The notes under the pieces are model-generated. The model saw only the letters and a program-made list of their open reading frames with translations, had not been told where the DNA came from and made no database searches. This document shows positions 1 to 8,648 of a stretch of DNA of 64,000 nt, piece by piece. Positions within the stretch are counted from its first letter, which is position 1; every line of letters starts with the position of its first letter. A program made the position numbers and the translations under genes. This DNA comes from Arcobacter sp. (lineage in GTDB: Bacteria; Campylobacterota; Campylobacteria; Campylobacterales; Arcobacteraceae). The stretch lies in contig PKUJ01000011.1 in the NCBI GenBank assembly GCA_002869565.1, positions 62,001-126,000 on the forward strand, read 5' to 3'.

Positions 1-28
1 TATACTTCTAAAAAATCTAGGAAATTAA

Positions 29-1927
29 ATGACTCTATTATCTCAACTTATTAAATATTATTTTTATATGATAGCTATCTTTTTTACGGGAAGACTTGCC
101 CTTTTTATATTATATTTTGATTCATTCAAAAATAGTGATGTAAATTATTGGTTAACTTTTATTTATGGTATTAGGATGGATACAATAACTGCCTGTATGC
201 TTTTATTACTCCCTACAATACTTTTATGTTTTTCACCAAAACTAATAGAAAAACTAGTTGGTAAATTTTTAAAAATCTATTTTTTAATCGTTTTATCTTT
301 TTTAATCTATATTGAGTTTGCAACTTTCCCATTCTTTGCACAATATGACGTAAGACCAAATTATCTTTTTGTAGAATATTTAGCATATCCAAAAGAACTT
401 TTTTCAATGATATTTTCAAAATATAAAAAAGAGTTGTTTATCACTTTTTCTATAATTGCTCTATTTGTATTCTTATATACAAAATATTCAAATGATAATA
501 CAAAAAAAGTTTTCAAAATTCATTACCTAAAAAGAATTTTATTATTTATTCCCCTACTTATAATCTTATTTATTGGTATACGTTCTTCATTTGGACATCG
601 TCCTGCAAATAATTCTGATGCCCTGTACTCTTCAAATAGAATAATAAATGAACTTACGAAAAATTCTCTTTATAGCATAGGTTATGCAATTTATGCAAAT
701 TCAAAAAATAGTAACAAAATCAAAAACTATGGAAAGATGGATATAAAAGAAGCTCTAAATAGAGTGAAAAAAAGAATAAATATTGAAAATTCTGATGAAG
801 CAAGTGTATTTAAAAGATTAGTAAAAAGTAATTTTAAATCCAATAATCCAAAAAATCTTGTAATTTTTTTACAAGAGAGTATGGGTTACCAATTTGTTGA
901 AGCAGTTGGAGGAGAAAAAGGTATAACTCCACATTTAAATAAACTAAGTAAAGAAGGTATTCTTTTTTCCAATCTTTATTCAAATGGAACAAGAAGTGTT
1001 AGAGGAATAGCAGGTGTGACTTCAGGAAACTTTTCAGTTCCAGGGAAAGGTGTAGTAAAAAGAAATAAAGCACAACATGATTTTTTTACATTCTCTTCTT
1101 TACTTAAACCTTATGGATACAAAACTTCATTTATTTATGGAGGAGAAAGTAGATTTGATAATATGAAAGAGTGGTTTTTAGGAAATGGATTTGACAAAAT
1201 TATTGATCAAAGTAAATTTAAGAACCCATCGTTTGTTGGTACTTGGGGTGTAAGTGATGAAGATTTAGTTACAAAAGCAAATGAAGAGTTTAAAACTTTA
1301 TATAAAAATAAACAAAAATTTGCATCTTTAATGTTCTCAACATCAAATCATTCACCTTTTGATTTTCCAGAAGATAAAATTGCTTTAGTAAAAGATGTTG
1401 ATAAAAAAAGTGTGAAAAATGCAGTTAAATATGCAGATTTTGCAATAGGAAAATTTATAGAACAAGCAAAAAAAGAAGATTATTATAAAGATACAATTTT
1501 TGTAATTCTTGCAGATCATAATGTTAGAATTTATGGTAACGATGTTCTCCCAGTAAATATGTTTCAAATCCCAGGCTTAATTTTAGGGAAAGATATAAAA
1601 CCAATGAATTATGAAAATATTTCTAGTCAACCTGATGTTTTAGCAACTGCACTAGACTTAATTGGTTTAGATTTAGAATATCCTATTATGGGAAACTCTA
1701 TTTTTAGTGATAAAAAACAGAATATTTCATTAATGCAGTTTTATGATACATATGCTTTAAGAGTAAATGATAAGGTCTCTATAGTAAGACCATTTCAAGA
1801 ACCTACTACATATTTATATAAAAATAAAAAACTTATTCAAACATCGAAAGATGAAGAGTTAGAGAAAGATGCACTAGCTTTTGTCATCTCCTTAGACTAC
1901 ATATACAATAAAAAACTCTATAAATAA
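29..1927 (+). CDS. LTA synthase/MdoB-like phosphoglycerol transferase
   Basis: Membrane-bound alkaline-phosphatase-superfamily enzyme expected to transfer a phospho-alcohol group (phosphoglycerol or phosphoethanolamine) to a periplasmic or envelope glycan. About five hydrophobic helices fill residues 1-190. A periplasmic sulfatase-type domain begins near residue 275, with the metal-binding Glu in FLQESMG, the likely catalytic Thr in NGTRSVRGI near residue 321, and downstream metal ligands in SNHSPFDFP and ILADHN. Its 632 residues are normal for the family. AGGA sits eight bases before the ATG. It is followed by a hairpin and is not co-directionally overlapped with the next operon. The family is clear; the exact substrate is not. 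Confidence 0.88.
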   Translation: MTLLSQLIKYYFYMIAIFFTGRLALFILYFDSFKNSDVNYWLTFIYGIRMDTITACMLLLLPTILLCFSPKLIEKLVGKFLKIYFLIVLSFLIYIEFATFPFFAQYDVRPNYLFVEYLAYPKELFSMIFSKYKKELFITFSIIALFVFLYTKYSNDNTKKVFKIHYLKRILLFIPLLIILFIGIRSSFGHRPANNSDALYSSNRIINELTKNSLYSIGYAIYANSKNSNKIKNYGKMDIKEALNRVKKRINIENSDEASVFKRLVKSNFKSNNPKNLVIFLQESMGYQFVEAVGGEKGITPHLNKLSKEGILFSNLYSNGTRSVRGIAGVTSGNFSVPGKGVVKRNKAQHDFFTFSSLLKPYGYKTSFIYGGESRFDNMKEWFLGNGFDKIIDQSKFKNPSFVGTWGVSDEDLVTKANEEFKTLYKNKQKFASLMFSTSNHSPFDFPEDKIALVKDVDKKSVKNAVKYADFAIGKFIEQAKKEDYYKDTIFVILADHNVRIYGNDVLPVNMFQIPGLILGKDIKPMNYENISSQPDVLATALDLIGLDLEYPIMGNSIFSDKKQNISLMQFYDTYALRVNDKVSIVRPFQEPTTYLYKNKKLIQTSKDEELEKDALAFVISLDYIYNKKLYK

Positions 1928-1935
1928 TCTTACAA

Positions 1936-1967
1936 AATAGAATATGAATTTTTATTCATATTCTATT
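1936..1967 (+). terminator. Hairpin terminator after the phosphoglycerol transferase
   Basis: A perfect 13-bp inverted repeat (AATAGAATATGAA / TTCATATTCTATT) with a 6-base loop lies nine bases after the stop codon. The T-run after it is short, so it may be a weak terminator or an mRNA 3' end stabiliser. Confidence 0.6.
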
Positions 1968-2023
1968 CATTAATCTTTCATATTCACTTGTTATTATTTT
2001 ATAAATTATAATAAGGAAAAGTA

Positions 2024-3106
2024 TTGATTTCATCTGCTTTAAAAGCATTAAAAGCGAACCGTTTAAAAACTACTTTAATATATTTAAGTCTAATATTTTC
2101 TATTACTTCAATATTTTTAATTTCTTCTATTTCAAATGGTATTATTAGTATGTATTCATCTATGTTAAAAAGTGATGGAGACATAATTATTACTCAAGCA
2201 AAAATATCTGATACATTTTTTTCAAATGTAGATATTAATTTAATTGAAAAAATCAATAAATTATCCAATATAAAAGACTCTTCAGCAATTATTGTAGGAG
2301 CTTCACCTGTTGAAAAGCTTCCAATTGTTGCAGTTTATGGAGTAACTAAAAATAGATTTACAAACTATAAACTAGTAAAAAATTCATACCCAAAAGAAAA
2401 TGAAGTATTAGTTGGACAATCAATTTATGAACAACTTGAAAATAAAAACTCTATTGAAATAGCAAATAAAACTTTTAAAATATCAGGAGTATTTGAAAGC
2501 TCAATTGGTTTTGAAAATGGTGGAGTTGTTTTAAATATAAAAGAAGCTGGTGAAATTTTTAATAAAAGTGCTTCTATGATTATGGTAAATAGCAAAATAG
2601 ACACAGATATTGAAAATCTAGTAAAAGAAATTAGCACTTTAAGCTCAAAAATAGAAGTAAAATCTACAGATAGTTTTGTTGATAACTATAACAAATTTAA
2701 AATTATTCAAACCTCATCAAATGCCATTTCTTTTATTGCTTTTGCCATGGGATTATTGGGAATTGTAAGTATCATGAGTATTACTATAAATCAAAGAAAA
2801 AGTGAATTTGGAATTAAAAGAGCTATTGGAATTCCAATGAAAAGAATAGTTTTTCAAATTATGAGTGAAAGTTTTATTCTTGGTTTCTTTTCTTTTATCT
2901 CTGCTTTTATTTTATCCCATGTGGTTTTATATTTTATAAAAAACTCATCACAACTTCAAGGTTATGTAAATGGAGAAATATCAACAAACTTAGCTATATA
3001 TGTTTTTCTAACTTCAATTGCAATGGCTATGTTAGGAGCTGTGATTCCAGCACTAAATGCAGCAAAAACTGACCCAGTTATTTTAATCCAAGGAAATAAA
3101 ATATGA
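2024..3106 (+). CDS. ABC transporter permease, FtsX/MacB/LolC type
   Basis: 360-residue permease with one N-terminal membrane helix, a periplasmic MacB-like domain (about residues 45-225) and three C-terminal helices carrying the FtsX signature (QRKSEFGIKRAIG followed by the closing helices and PALNAAKTDPV). Such proteins use a LolD-type ATPase to push lipoproteins, peptides or lipids through periplasmic conformational change rather than to carry solutes. The start is TTG, chosen because AAGGAAAAG precedes it at good spacing and no ATG lies before the first helix. It overlaps the ATPase gene by four bases and heads a nine-gene run. Confidence 0.88.
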   Translation: MISSALKALKANRLKTTLIYLSLIFSITSIFLISSISNGIISMYSSMLKSDGDIIITQAKISDTFFSNVDINLIEKINKLSNIKDSSAIIVGASPVEKLPIVAVYGVTKNRFTNYKLVKNSYPKENEVLVGQSIYEQLENKNSIEIANKTFKISGVFESSIGFENGGVVLNIKEAGEIFNKSASMIMVNSKIDTDIENLVKEISTLSSKIEVKSTDSFVDNYNKFKIIQTSSNAISFIAFAMGLLGIVSIMSITINQRKSEFGIKRAIGIPMKRIVFQIMSESFILGFFSFISAFILSHVVLYFIKNSSQLQGYVNGEISTNLAIYVFLTSIAMAMLGAVIPALNAAKTDPVILIQGNKI

Positions 3107-3723
3107 TAAAAGCACAAAATATATCACACTCTTATTCAAATGATATTGCTTTAAAAAATATTAACTTTGAGATTAAAAAAGGTGAATTTGTAGCAATCGT
3201 AGGTGAAAGTGGAAGTGGTAAATCAACTCTTCTTTCAATACTTTCAACTCTTTTAAAACCTACATCAGGAGAAGTTTATTTTGAAGATACAAATTTTAAA
3301 AATATAAAAGATATTGATAGTTTTAGACAAAAAAATATTGGTTTTATATTCCAATTTCATTATTTGATTAATTACTTAAATGTAAAAGAGAATATTCAAA
3401 TTGCAAATGAAAATGCAACAAAAGAGGAAATAGAAGAATTATTAGAACTTTTAGGAATAAAAAATATCATAGATAAATATCCAAATGAAATTTCAGGAGG
3501 GCAAAGACAAAGAGCTGCTATTGCAAGAGCTCTTATAAACAAGCCCAAAGTAATTTTTGCAGATGAACCAACAGGAAATTTAGATTCAATGAATTCTCAA
3601 AATGTATTTGAGATTCTAAAAAAACTATCAAATAAAGGAACAACTATAATAGTTGCAACACACGATTTGAACTTAGCTTCAAAAACAGATAAAACAATAG
3701 AGGTAAAAGATGGACAACTTTAA
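3103..3723 (+). CDS. ABC transporter ATPase, LolD/MacB type
   Basis: 206-residue ATPase with Walker A GESGSGKS (about residue 34), Q-loop FIFQFHYLI, signature SGGQRQRAAIARAL (about 134), Walker B VIFADEPTGNLD and switch His in VATHD. The LDSMNSQNVFEIL stretch is typical of the LolD/FtsE/MacB group. It partners the permease just upstream (ATGA overlap) and its 3' end overlaps the next gene by 14 bases, so translation of all three is probably coupled. The cargo is unknown; the neighbours suggest a role at the cytoplasmic membrane connected with a heme protein. Confidence 0.92.
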   Translation: MIKAQNISHSYSNDIALKNINFEIKKGEFVAIVGESGSGKSTLLSILSTLLKPTSGEVYFEDTNFKNIKDIDSFRQKNIGFIFQFHYLINYLNVKENIQIANENATKEEIEELLELLGIKNIIDKYPNEISGGQRQRAAIARALINKPKVIFADEPTGNLDSMNSQNVFEILKKLSNKGTTIIVATHDLNLASKTDKTIEVKDGQL

Positions 3724-5272
3724 TACTTTCATTGAGACACATTTTAAAATATCACTAATATTTTTTGGTGTAGGTTTAGTCTTTGGACTTTTTTATTCAA
3801 TAAATTTACTTGGATTCTCAATTGATTCCCAAACACTATTGCCAAGTAATTTAAGATCTATTCATATAAGTTTAATGCTTTATGGTTTTGTACCATTGAT
3901 GCTTTCATATTTACCTTTTTTACTAATAAAAAAGGAAGTTGGAGTTTCAAAAAAAGGACTATATTATTTAAATTTATATACTATTTTTTGGTATATTTTC
4001 TTAGTATTTATGACTAGCTCACTTCTTTTTGGAAATACAAGAGGTTTAGCATTTTATGATTTCCCTTATGAGTTAAATTTTATACTTGCCTTTGCAGGTC
4101 TTTTTTATATTATTGCTTTATATAACTTTATCAAAGAATATGACTTTCATCCAATGTGGGTAAGAGTATGTTTACGTGTGGTAATAATTGCACCTATTAC
4201 CCTCTTAATCTTAATGAATCCTATAATTGGGCAAGTTGAAAGTACCGTTACTGGTCCCCATGGAGATAATACCTTAGGAATGAGTTTAGCTCTTATTCCT
4301 CTATATTATTTAATCATCAAATTATTGAACAAAGAAGAGTTTATAGCAAGATGGAATATCCTATGGATTATTCCTACTCTTTTCTATTTTGCTTCTGTTT
4401 TATACAGAACTTTCTTTGAACCATTAACTTATAATCAAGAGTGGTTTTTACAATACCTTACATTTTTATATGTGCCTTTATTATATAGATGGTACAAAGA
4501 TTCAAATATTGAAAGTTTTGCAAAATTATCACTTCTTATATCAATACTTGCTTTTCTTTTTGTAGATATTCAGGGAAATATTCTTTTTATTCCTGAAATT
4601 AGGTGGGTATTTCATAGAAATGACTTAATAGTTGCCCATGCGCATGTAGCCATGGGAATAGGTGTACTATTTATGGTTTTATGTATGTTTACTTCATATA
4701 TTAGTGATCTTAAAAAAGTATCATTTTATTATCTTTATCTTTTAGGACTAATTGGTATTTTTGTAAGCCTAAGCCTTTCAGGTTTTGTTCAAGCGGGTAT
4801 TTTAAATATGAATATTACAACATTATGGATTTTAAGATCAATCTTTGGAGTAGTTGCAATATCAAGTTTAATCTTTTTTATTCAAAATAAATATACTCTA
4901 AGTGCTTTACAAAAATATAATCTTCTAGGTGTATTAAGTGATGGTTTTGGAGGAATTGGACTTATACTAATGGCAAGCTATATATATCCACTTGTTGGTT
5001 TTTCTTTTACTGGAACTTATGAATATATTGTATTTTCTTTTGTAAGTATGACAGGAATTCTACACTTTATGGCACTAAGATACAAAGAACATGAAACTAT
5101 TCTTACAAATATCACAGTTATTATAAGGGTTTTTGTAAGTTCTGTTTTCTTCGCTCTATTTATGGCTAAAACATTAGGATTAGAAGCCTTACTTATTAGT
5201 GCTTTTGATTTCTCATTTGTACTAGTTTATTTAATCTTTTTCTATCAAAAGGAGTCTTTATGCAAAAATTAA
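3710..5272 (+). CDS. Heme-copper-oxidase-like (CcoN-related) membrane protein, copper ligands apparently lost
   Basis: 520 residues and about 12-14 hydrophobic helices. Three places match CcoN/NorB-type subunit I: helix II with LRSIHISLMLYGF (His52), a helix VI-like GPHGDNTLGMSLALIPLYY (His184), and helix X with IVAHAHVAMGIG (His310, His312), equivalent to the GHVHSGALGW region that binds both hemes in CcoN. The adjacent His-His of helix VII that helps bind CuB is absent (the region reads YRTFFEPLT), and in my alignment the helix VI ligand position is occupied by Asp186 rather than His. It may thus be a heme b protein for electron transfer or sensing, not an oxygen reductase. No CcoO/CcoP-like subunit is next to it. 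Confidence 0.6.
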   Translation: MDNFNTFIETHFKISLIFFGVGLVFGLFYSINLLGFSIDSQTLLPSNLRSIHISLMLYGFVPLMLSYLPFLLIKKEVGVSKKGLYYLNLYTIFWYIFLVFMTSSLLFGNTRGLAFYDFPYELNFILAFAGLFYIIALYNFIKEYDFHPMWVRVCLRVVIIAPITLLILMNPIIGQVESTVTGPHGDNTLGMSLALIPLYYLIIKLLNKEEFIARWNILWIIPTLFYFASVLYRTFFEPLTYNQEWFLQYLTFLYVPLLYRWYKDSNIESFAKLSLLISILAFLFVDIQGNILFIPEIRWVFHRNDLIVAHAHVAMGIGVLFMVLCMFTSYISDLKKVSFYYLYLLGLIGIFVSLSLSGFVQAGILNMNITTLWILRSIFGVVAISSLIFFIQNKYTLSALQKYNLLGVLSDGFGGIGLILMASYIYPLVGFSFTGTYEYIVFSFVSMTGILHFMALRYKEHETILTNITVIIRVFVSSVFFALFMAKTLGLEALLISAFDFSFVLVYLIFFYQKESLCKN

Positions 5273-6255
5273 ATTTTTTAAAAATGTCACTTGGACAATT
5301 AGCTTTAATAATTTTTATATCTTCTGAATTATGTTACTACTTGCTAATTGCACAAACAGGGATTGTAGAATATTTTTCATCTGATATTTTTGCAATTGCA
5401 CCACTTCCAATTGGAGGAGTTATTGGTTCACTTTTAACTTATTTTCTAAAAGTTTCAAATAAAAATAAAATTAGACTTTTTTTAAGTTTACAACTAGGTA
5501 TGAGCTTTTTTTATCCAAACTTATCAAATATAATGCTTTTTCTTTTAGGAATAAGTGTTGGAGCACTAGCTCCACTTATAATAAATGAATTAAAAAAAGC
5601 CTCTCTTATAGACTTAGGATTTGCCCTTGCAATCTCTTATACTATTGGGACATATCTATTTAATTATGATGCTGCTTTAAGAGGTGGATTAGGTATAACT
5701 CTAACAATCATAACTATTATCTCTTCACAATTTTTATCAAAAATAAAAATAAATCAAGAAAGCAACCAAGAGTTTTCACTTTTTGTGATGGTTTTATGGA
5801 TATTTTTAGATGCAGCTTTATTTGAAACTCTATCAAGGGATAGTGTAATTTCTATTTGGAGAGATGGTTATAGTTTTGAAATTGCATTATTCCACATAAT
5901 TGGAGTTGTTGCTGCCTTAACATTCAGCATAAGAAAAAACCAAAAAGAGCTATTTATCATTATATTGTTTGCTCTTAGTTATCTATTTTATTTTTTACAA
6001 GAAGCATTTATTTTATCACTTATTTATCCATTTGTAATTTCATATTACAATGTAGCAATACTTCAAACTATTATAAAAAAGGATTTGAAAATTATTAGTA
6101 TTTACATGATTTTTATAGGCTGGATGGCATCTGGAGCAGGTTTATTTGTTGCTTTAGAGAATTTAATTATATTTGTTCCTAGTATCTTTTTATTAGGACT
6201 TATAAAAGTAATCAATACACAACAAACACAAAACAAGGAGTTAAACTATGCGTAA
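5260..6255 (+). CDS. Multi-pass membrane protein of unknown function (MFS-like topology)
   Basis: 331 residues, nearly all in about ten hydrophobic helices with short basic loops, and no motif I can name with certainty. Loosely MFS-like, with glycine-rich helices such as LLGISVGALAPL and GWMASGAGLF. It overlaps the CcoN-like gene by 13 bases and the YceI gene by 8 bases, so it belongs to the same transcript. AAAGGAG lies ahead of the ATG. A transporter or a membrane partner of the CcoN-like protein are both possible. Confidence 0.6.
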   Translation: MQKLNFLKMSLGQLALIIFISSELCYYLLIAQTGIVEYFSSDIFAIAPLPIGGVIGSLLTYFLKVSNKNKIRLFLSLQLGMSFFYPNLSNIMLFLLGISVGALAPLIINELKKASLIDLGFALAISYTIGTYLFNYDAALRGGLGITLTIITIISSQFLSKIKINQESNQEFSLFVMVLWIFLDAALFETLSRDSVISIWRDGYSFEIALFHIIGVVAALTFSIRKNQKELFIIILFALSYLFYFLQEAFILSLIYPFVISYYNVAILQTIIKKDLKIISIYMIFIGWMASGAGLFVALENLIIFVPSIFLLGLIKVINTQQTQNKELNYA

Positions 6256-6775
6256 ATTAATTTTAGTTGCTTTTCTAAGCATATTTTCTTTTGCAAACAA
6301 TTTAGTATTGCAAGAAGGTGAAATCGTTGCTCACACAGAGATATTTGGGGATAGTAAAATTGATCCAATGACAAAAGTTATAGATTCAAAAATTACTATG
6401 AATGAAAACATTGAATCTATTAAAGGTAATGTAACTATCAATTCTTTATCTCTTGTAAGTGATAATCTAGATAGAGATAAACATATGTATGAAGTGCTAA
6501 ATATTAAGGTTAATCCTACAATTAGTTTCGAATTTAAGTCAATTGAAAAAAATGATTTAGATTATAAAATTAATGGTTATCTAACACTAAATGGGGTAAA
6601 AAAAGAAATCTCTTCGATAACTACTATTGTTGATGATCAAAAGTTATTAAATCTTTCAGGAAATTTTTCTATAAAATTAACTGAATTTAATATGGAGCCA
6701 CCATCATTGTTGTTTCTAACAGTAAGAGACCAAATAGATATAAAATACAATCTATCATACACAAAAGGAAAATAA
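6248..6775 (+). CDS. YceI family periplasmic protein
   Basis: 175 residues starting with a classic signal peptide (cleavage probably after SFANN). The rest matches the YceI lipocalin-like beta barrel, which binds isoprenoid chains: paired strands such as KITMNENIESIKGNVTINSL, the conserved PTISFEFKSIEK and YKINGYLTLNGVKKEI segments, and a C-terminal DQIDIKYNLSY strand. The family binds polyisoprenoids or quinone-like lipids in the periplasm, which suits the neighbouring heme membrane protein. AAGGAG precedes the start. It overlaps the preceding gene, and the next gene starts directly after its stop. Confidence 0.82.
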   Translation: MRKLILVAFLSIFSFANNLVLQEGEIVAHTEIFGDSKIDPMTKVIDSKITMNENIESIKGNVTINSLSLVSDNLDRDKHMYEVLNIKVNPTISFEFKSIEKNDLDYKINGYLTLNGVKKEISSITTIVDDQKLLNLSGNFSIKLTEFNMEPPSLLFLTVRDQIDIKYNLSYTKGK

Positions 6776-7225
6776 ATGATTAAAAAAATCGCACTTCTAA
6801 TAGCCTTCGCAAGCTTATTATTTTCAAATAGTTTTAATGTAAATCAAAACATAAATAGCTTTTCATTAGCTGATCAATTTGACAAAATTCACACAGTTAA
6901 TGGTAATATAAAAACTATTGTCGTTTCATTTGAAAAGGGAACTGGAGCTGATATAAATGAGTTCTTAGATAAAAAACCTGCTGATTTTTTACAAAAAAAT
7001 AATGCCGTGTTTATTGCAAATATTTCAGGAATGCCATCTATTATTACAAAACTATTTGCTTTGCCTAAAATGAAAAAATATAAACACAATATATTACTTA
7101 TTTATGATGAAAAAGACACAAGATTTTTACAAAAAGAGGATAAATCTACTGTATACAAACTTGAAAATGGTGTTATTAAAAGTATCAATTATATAGAAAA
7201 AGAAGATTTAGAAAAAACTTTCTAA
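6776..7225 (+). CDS. Small exported protein, possibly thioredoxin-fold
   Basis: 149 residues with an N-terminal signal peptide (MIKKIALLIAFASLLFSNS). The mature part reads like a redoxin-type alpha/beta fold (FSLADQFDKIHTV near the start, NILLIYDEKDTRFLQKE towards the end), but it has no Cys pair and no recognised catalytic motif. It begins the base after the YceI stop codon. It may be a non-catalytic periplasmic partner of YceI; I cannot assign a function. Confidence 0.6.
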   Translation: MIKKIALLIAFASLLFSNSFNVNQNINSFSLADQFDKIHTVNGNIKTIVVSFEKGTGADINEFLDKKPADFLQKNNAVFIANISGMPSIITKLFALPKMKKYKHNILLIYDEKDTRFLQKEDKSTVYKLENGVIKSINYIEKEDLEKTF

Positions 7226-7227
7226 GA

Positions 7228-7965
7228 ATGAAATTAAATCTTCCTCAAACAGTTGAAGTATTTATTAACCATGTAAACTTGCATGGTTTAAGAATACTTC
7301 ATCTTAGTGATTTACATATAAATAAAAAAATTAAAGAAAAAACTCTCATTGAATTAATAAATACTTGTAATAATTTAGACTATGACTTTGCCGTTATTAC
7401 AGGTGATATTATTGATTGTAAAGTAAAATATATAAAAGAAAAACTTCATATTTTAAATACTTTATCTTCTAAAAAACCCGTCTATTATATTAGTGGGAAT
7501 CATGACCTTGTTTATGGTTTAGAAGAGTTAAAAAAAGAGCTTAGCAATTTTATCTTTATGGATAATATATCTAAAAATATAAATTTTAATAACAACAAAA
7601 TTTGTATTGTAGGTTTAGCAGATAGATTTTCTAAATTCTTTAAAATAAAAAGAGATGAAAAAAAAGTTTTTAATCTTCTAAAAGAGAATAAAGCTACAAT
7701 CTTTATTAGCCATCAACCAAAAGATTATAAACTTGCAGTTAATTCACAAACAGACCTATTTTTGTGTGGACACACTCACGGTGGGCAAATTTTTCCTTTT
7801 CATTTTTTTGTGAGATTGATTCAACCTTTTTTAGCAGGACTTTTTTATAAGAATAAAACTGCGATTTATGTAAATAGAGGTTTAGGAACTTGGGGTATTG
7901 ATTATAGATATAAAGCAGATAGTGAAATTACCATCTTAAAATTAATTTCAAAAAGTGTAGAATAA
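7228..7965 (+). CDS. Metallophosphoesterase (YaeI/LpxH-like calcineurin fold)
   Basis: 245 residues with the full set of calcineurin-type motifs: LHLSDLHI, TGDIID, SGNHD, FISHQP and CGHTHGGQIFPF, i.e. the DxH, GDxxD, GNH(D/E), and GHxH metal ligands. The family hydrolyses phosphodiester or pyrophosphate bonds, often in lipid precursors (UDP-diacylglucosamine or similar). The ATG follows the preceding stop by two bases, so it is co-transcribed. There is no signal peptide; a short hydrophobic N-terminal strand suggests peripheral membrane contact. The precise substrate is unknown. Confidence 0.85.
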   Translation: MKLNLPQTVEVFINHVNLHGLRILHLSDLHINKKIKEKTLIELINTCNNLDYDFAVITGDIIDCKVKYIKEKLHILNTLSSKKPVYYISGNHDLVYGLEELKKELSNFIFMDNISKNINFNNNKICIVGLADRFSKFFKIKRDEKKVFNLLKENKATIFISHQPKDYKLAVNSQTDLFLCGHTHGGQIFPFHFFVRLIQPFLAGLFYKNKTAIYVNRGLGTWGIDYRYKADSEITILKLISKSVE

Positions 7966-7979
7966 GACTGAGGTATAAA

Positions 7980-8648
7980 ATGAAAATTTTAATTATTGAA
8001 GATGATGAAAAAATTATTAACTTTTTGAAAAAAGGACTTGAAGAAGAATCATATACTGTTGATTATTCAAAAAATGGTGATGAAGGTCTATATTTAGCAA
8101 GTGTAAATACCTATGATTTAATTTTACTTGATATTATGATTCCAATTAAAGATGGCATTGAAGTTTGCAAAACACTCAGAGATTCTGATGTTCAAACTCC
8201 AATTATTATGCTTACTGCAAAAGATTCTATTGAAGATAAAATAAAAGGTTTAGATATTGGTGCCAATGACTATTTAGCAAAACCTTTTTCTTTTTCTGAA
8301 TTACTTGCAAGAATAAGAGTGCAATTAAGAACTAAAAGCACCTTTGAGACTACACTAAAACTAGGTGATTTAGAATTAGATTTATTAACAAAAACTGAAA
8401 AAAGAGCAAATGATACTATAACTTTAACTGCAAAAGAGTTTGCTATTTTAGAGTTTTTAATCAAAAATAAAAACAGGGTTTTATCAGAAACAGTTATCAT
8501 GGATTCTTTGAGTAATCTTGATGACTCAAATATGAGTAATATTGTAAATGTATATATTTATAGGCTCAGAAATAAAATAGATAAACCTTACGAAAAGAAA
8601 TTGATTAAGACAGTTAGAGGATTAGGATTTAAAATAAGTGATGACTAA
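7980..8648 (+). CDS. OmpR/PhoB-family response regulator
   Basis: 222 residues. Receiver domain at 1-115 with the acidic pair EDDEK, phospho-acceptor Asp in LILLDIMIP (about residue 51), the Thr of MLTAKD and Lys of YLAKPF. Winged-helix DNA-binding domain at about 125-220 (LTAKEFAILEFL and VNVYIYRLRNKID, ending KTVRGLGFKI). ATG preceded by GAGGTA. It overlaps the kinase gene downstream by several bases, the usual operon form of a two-component pair. It lies 14 bases after the phosphoesterase, so it may also be read from the long upstream operon and control it. Confidence 0.93.
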   Translation: MKILIIEDDEKIINFLKKGLEEESYTVDYSKNGDEGLYLASVNTYDLILLDIMIPIKDGIEVCKTLRDSDVQTPIIMLTAKDSIEDKIKGLDIGANDYLAKPFSFSELLARIRVQLRTKSTFETTLKLGDLELDLLTKTEKRANDTITLTAKEFAILEFLIKNKNRVLSETVIMDSLSNLDDSNMSNIVNVYIYRLRNKIDKPYEKKLIKTVRGLGFKISDD

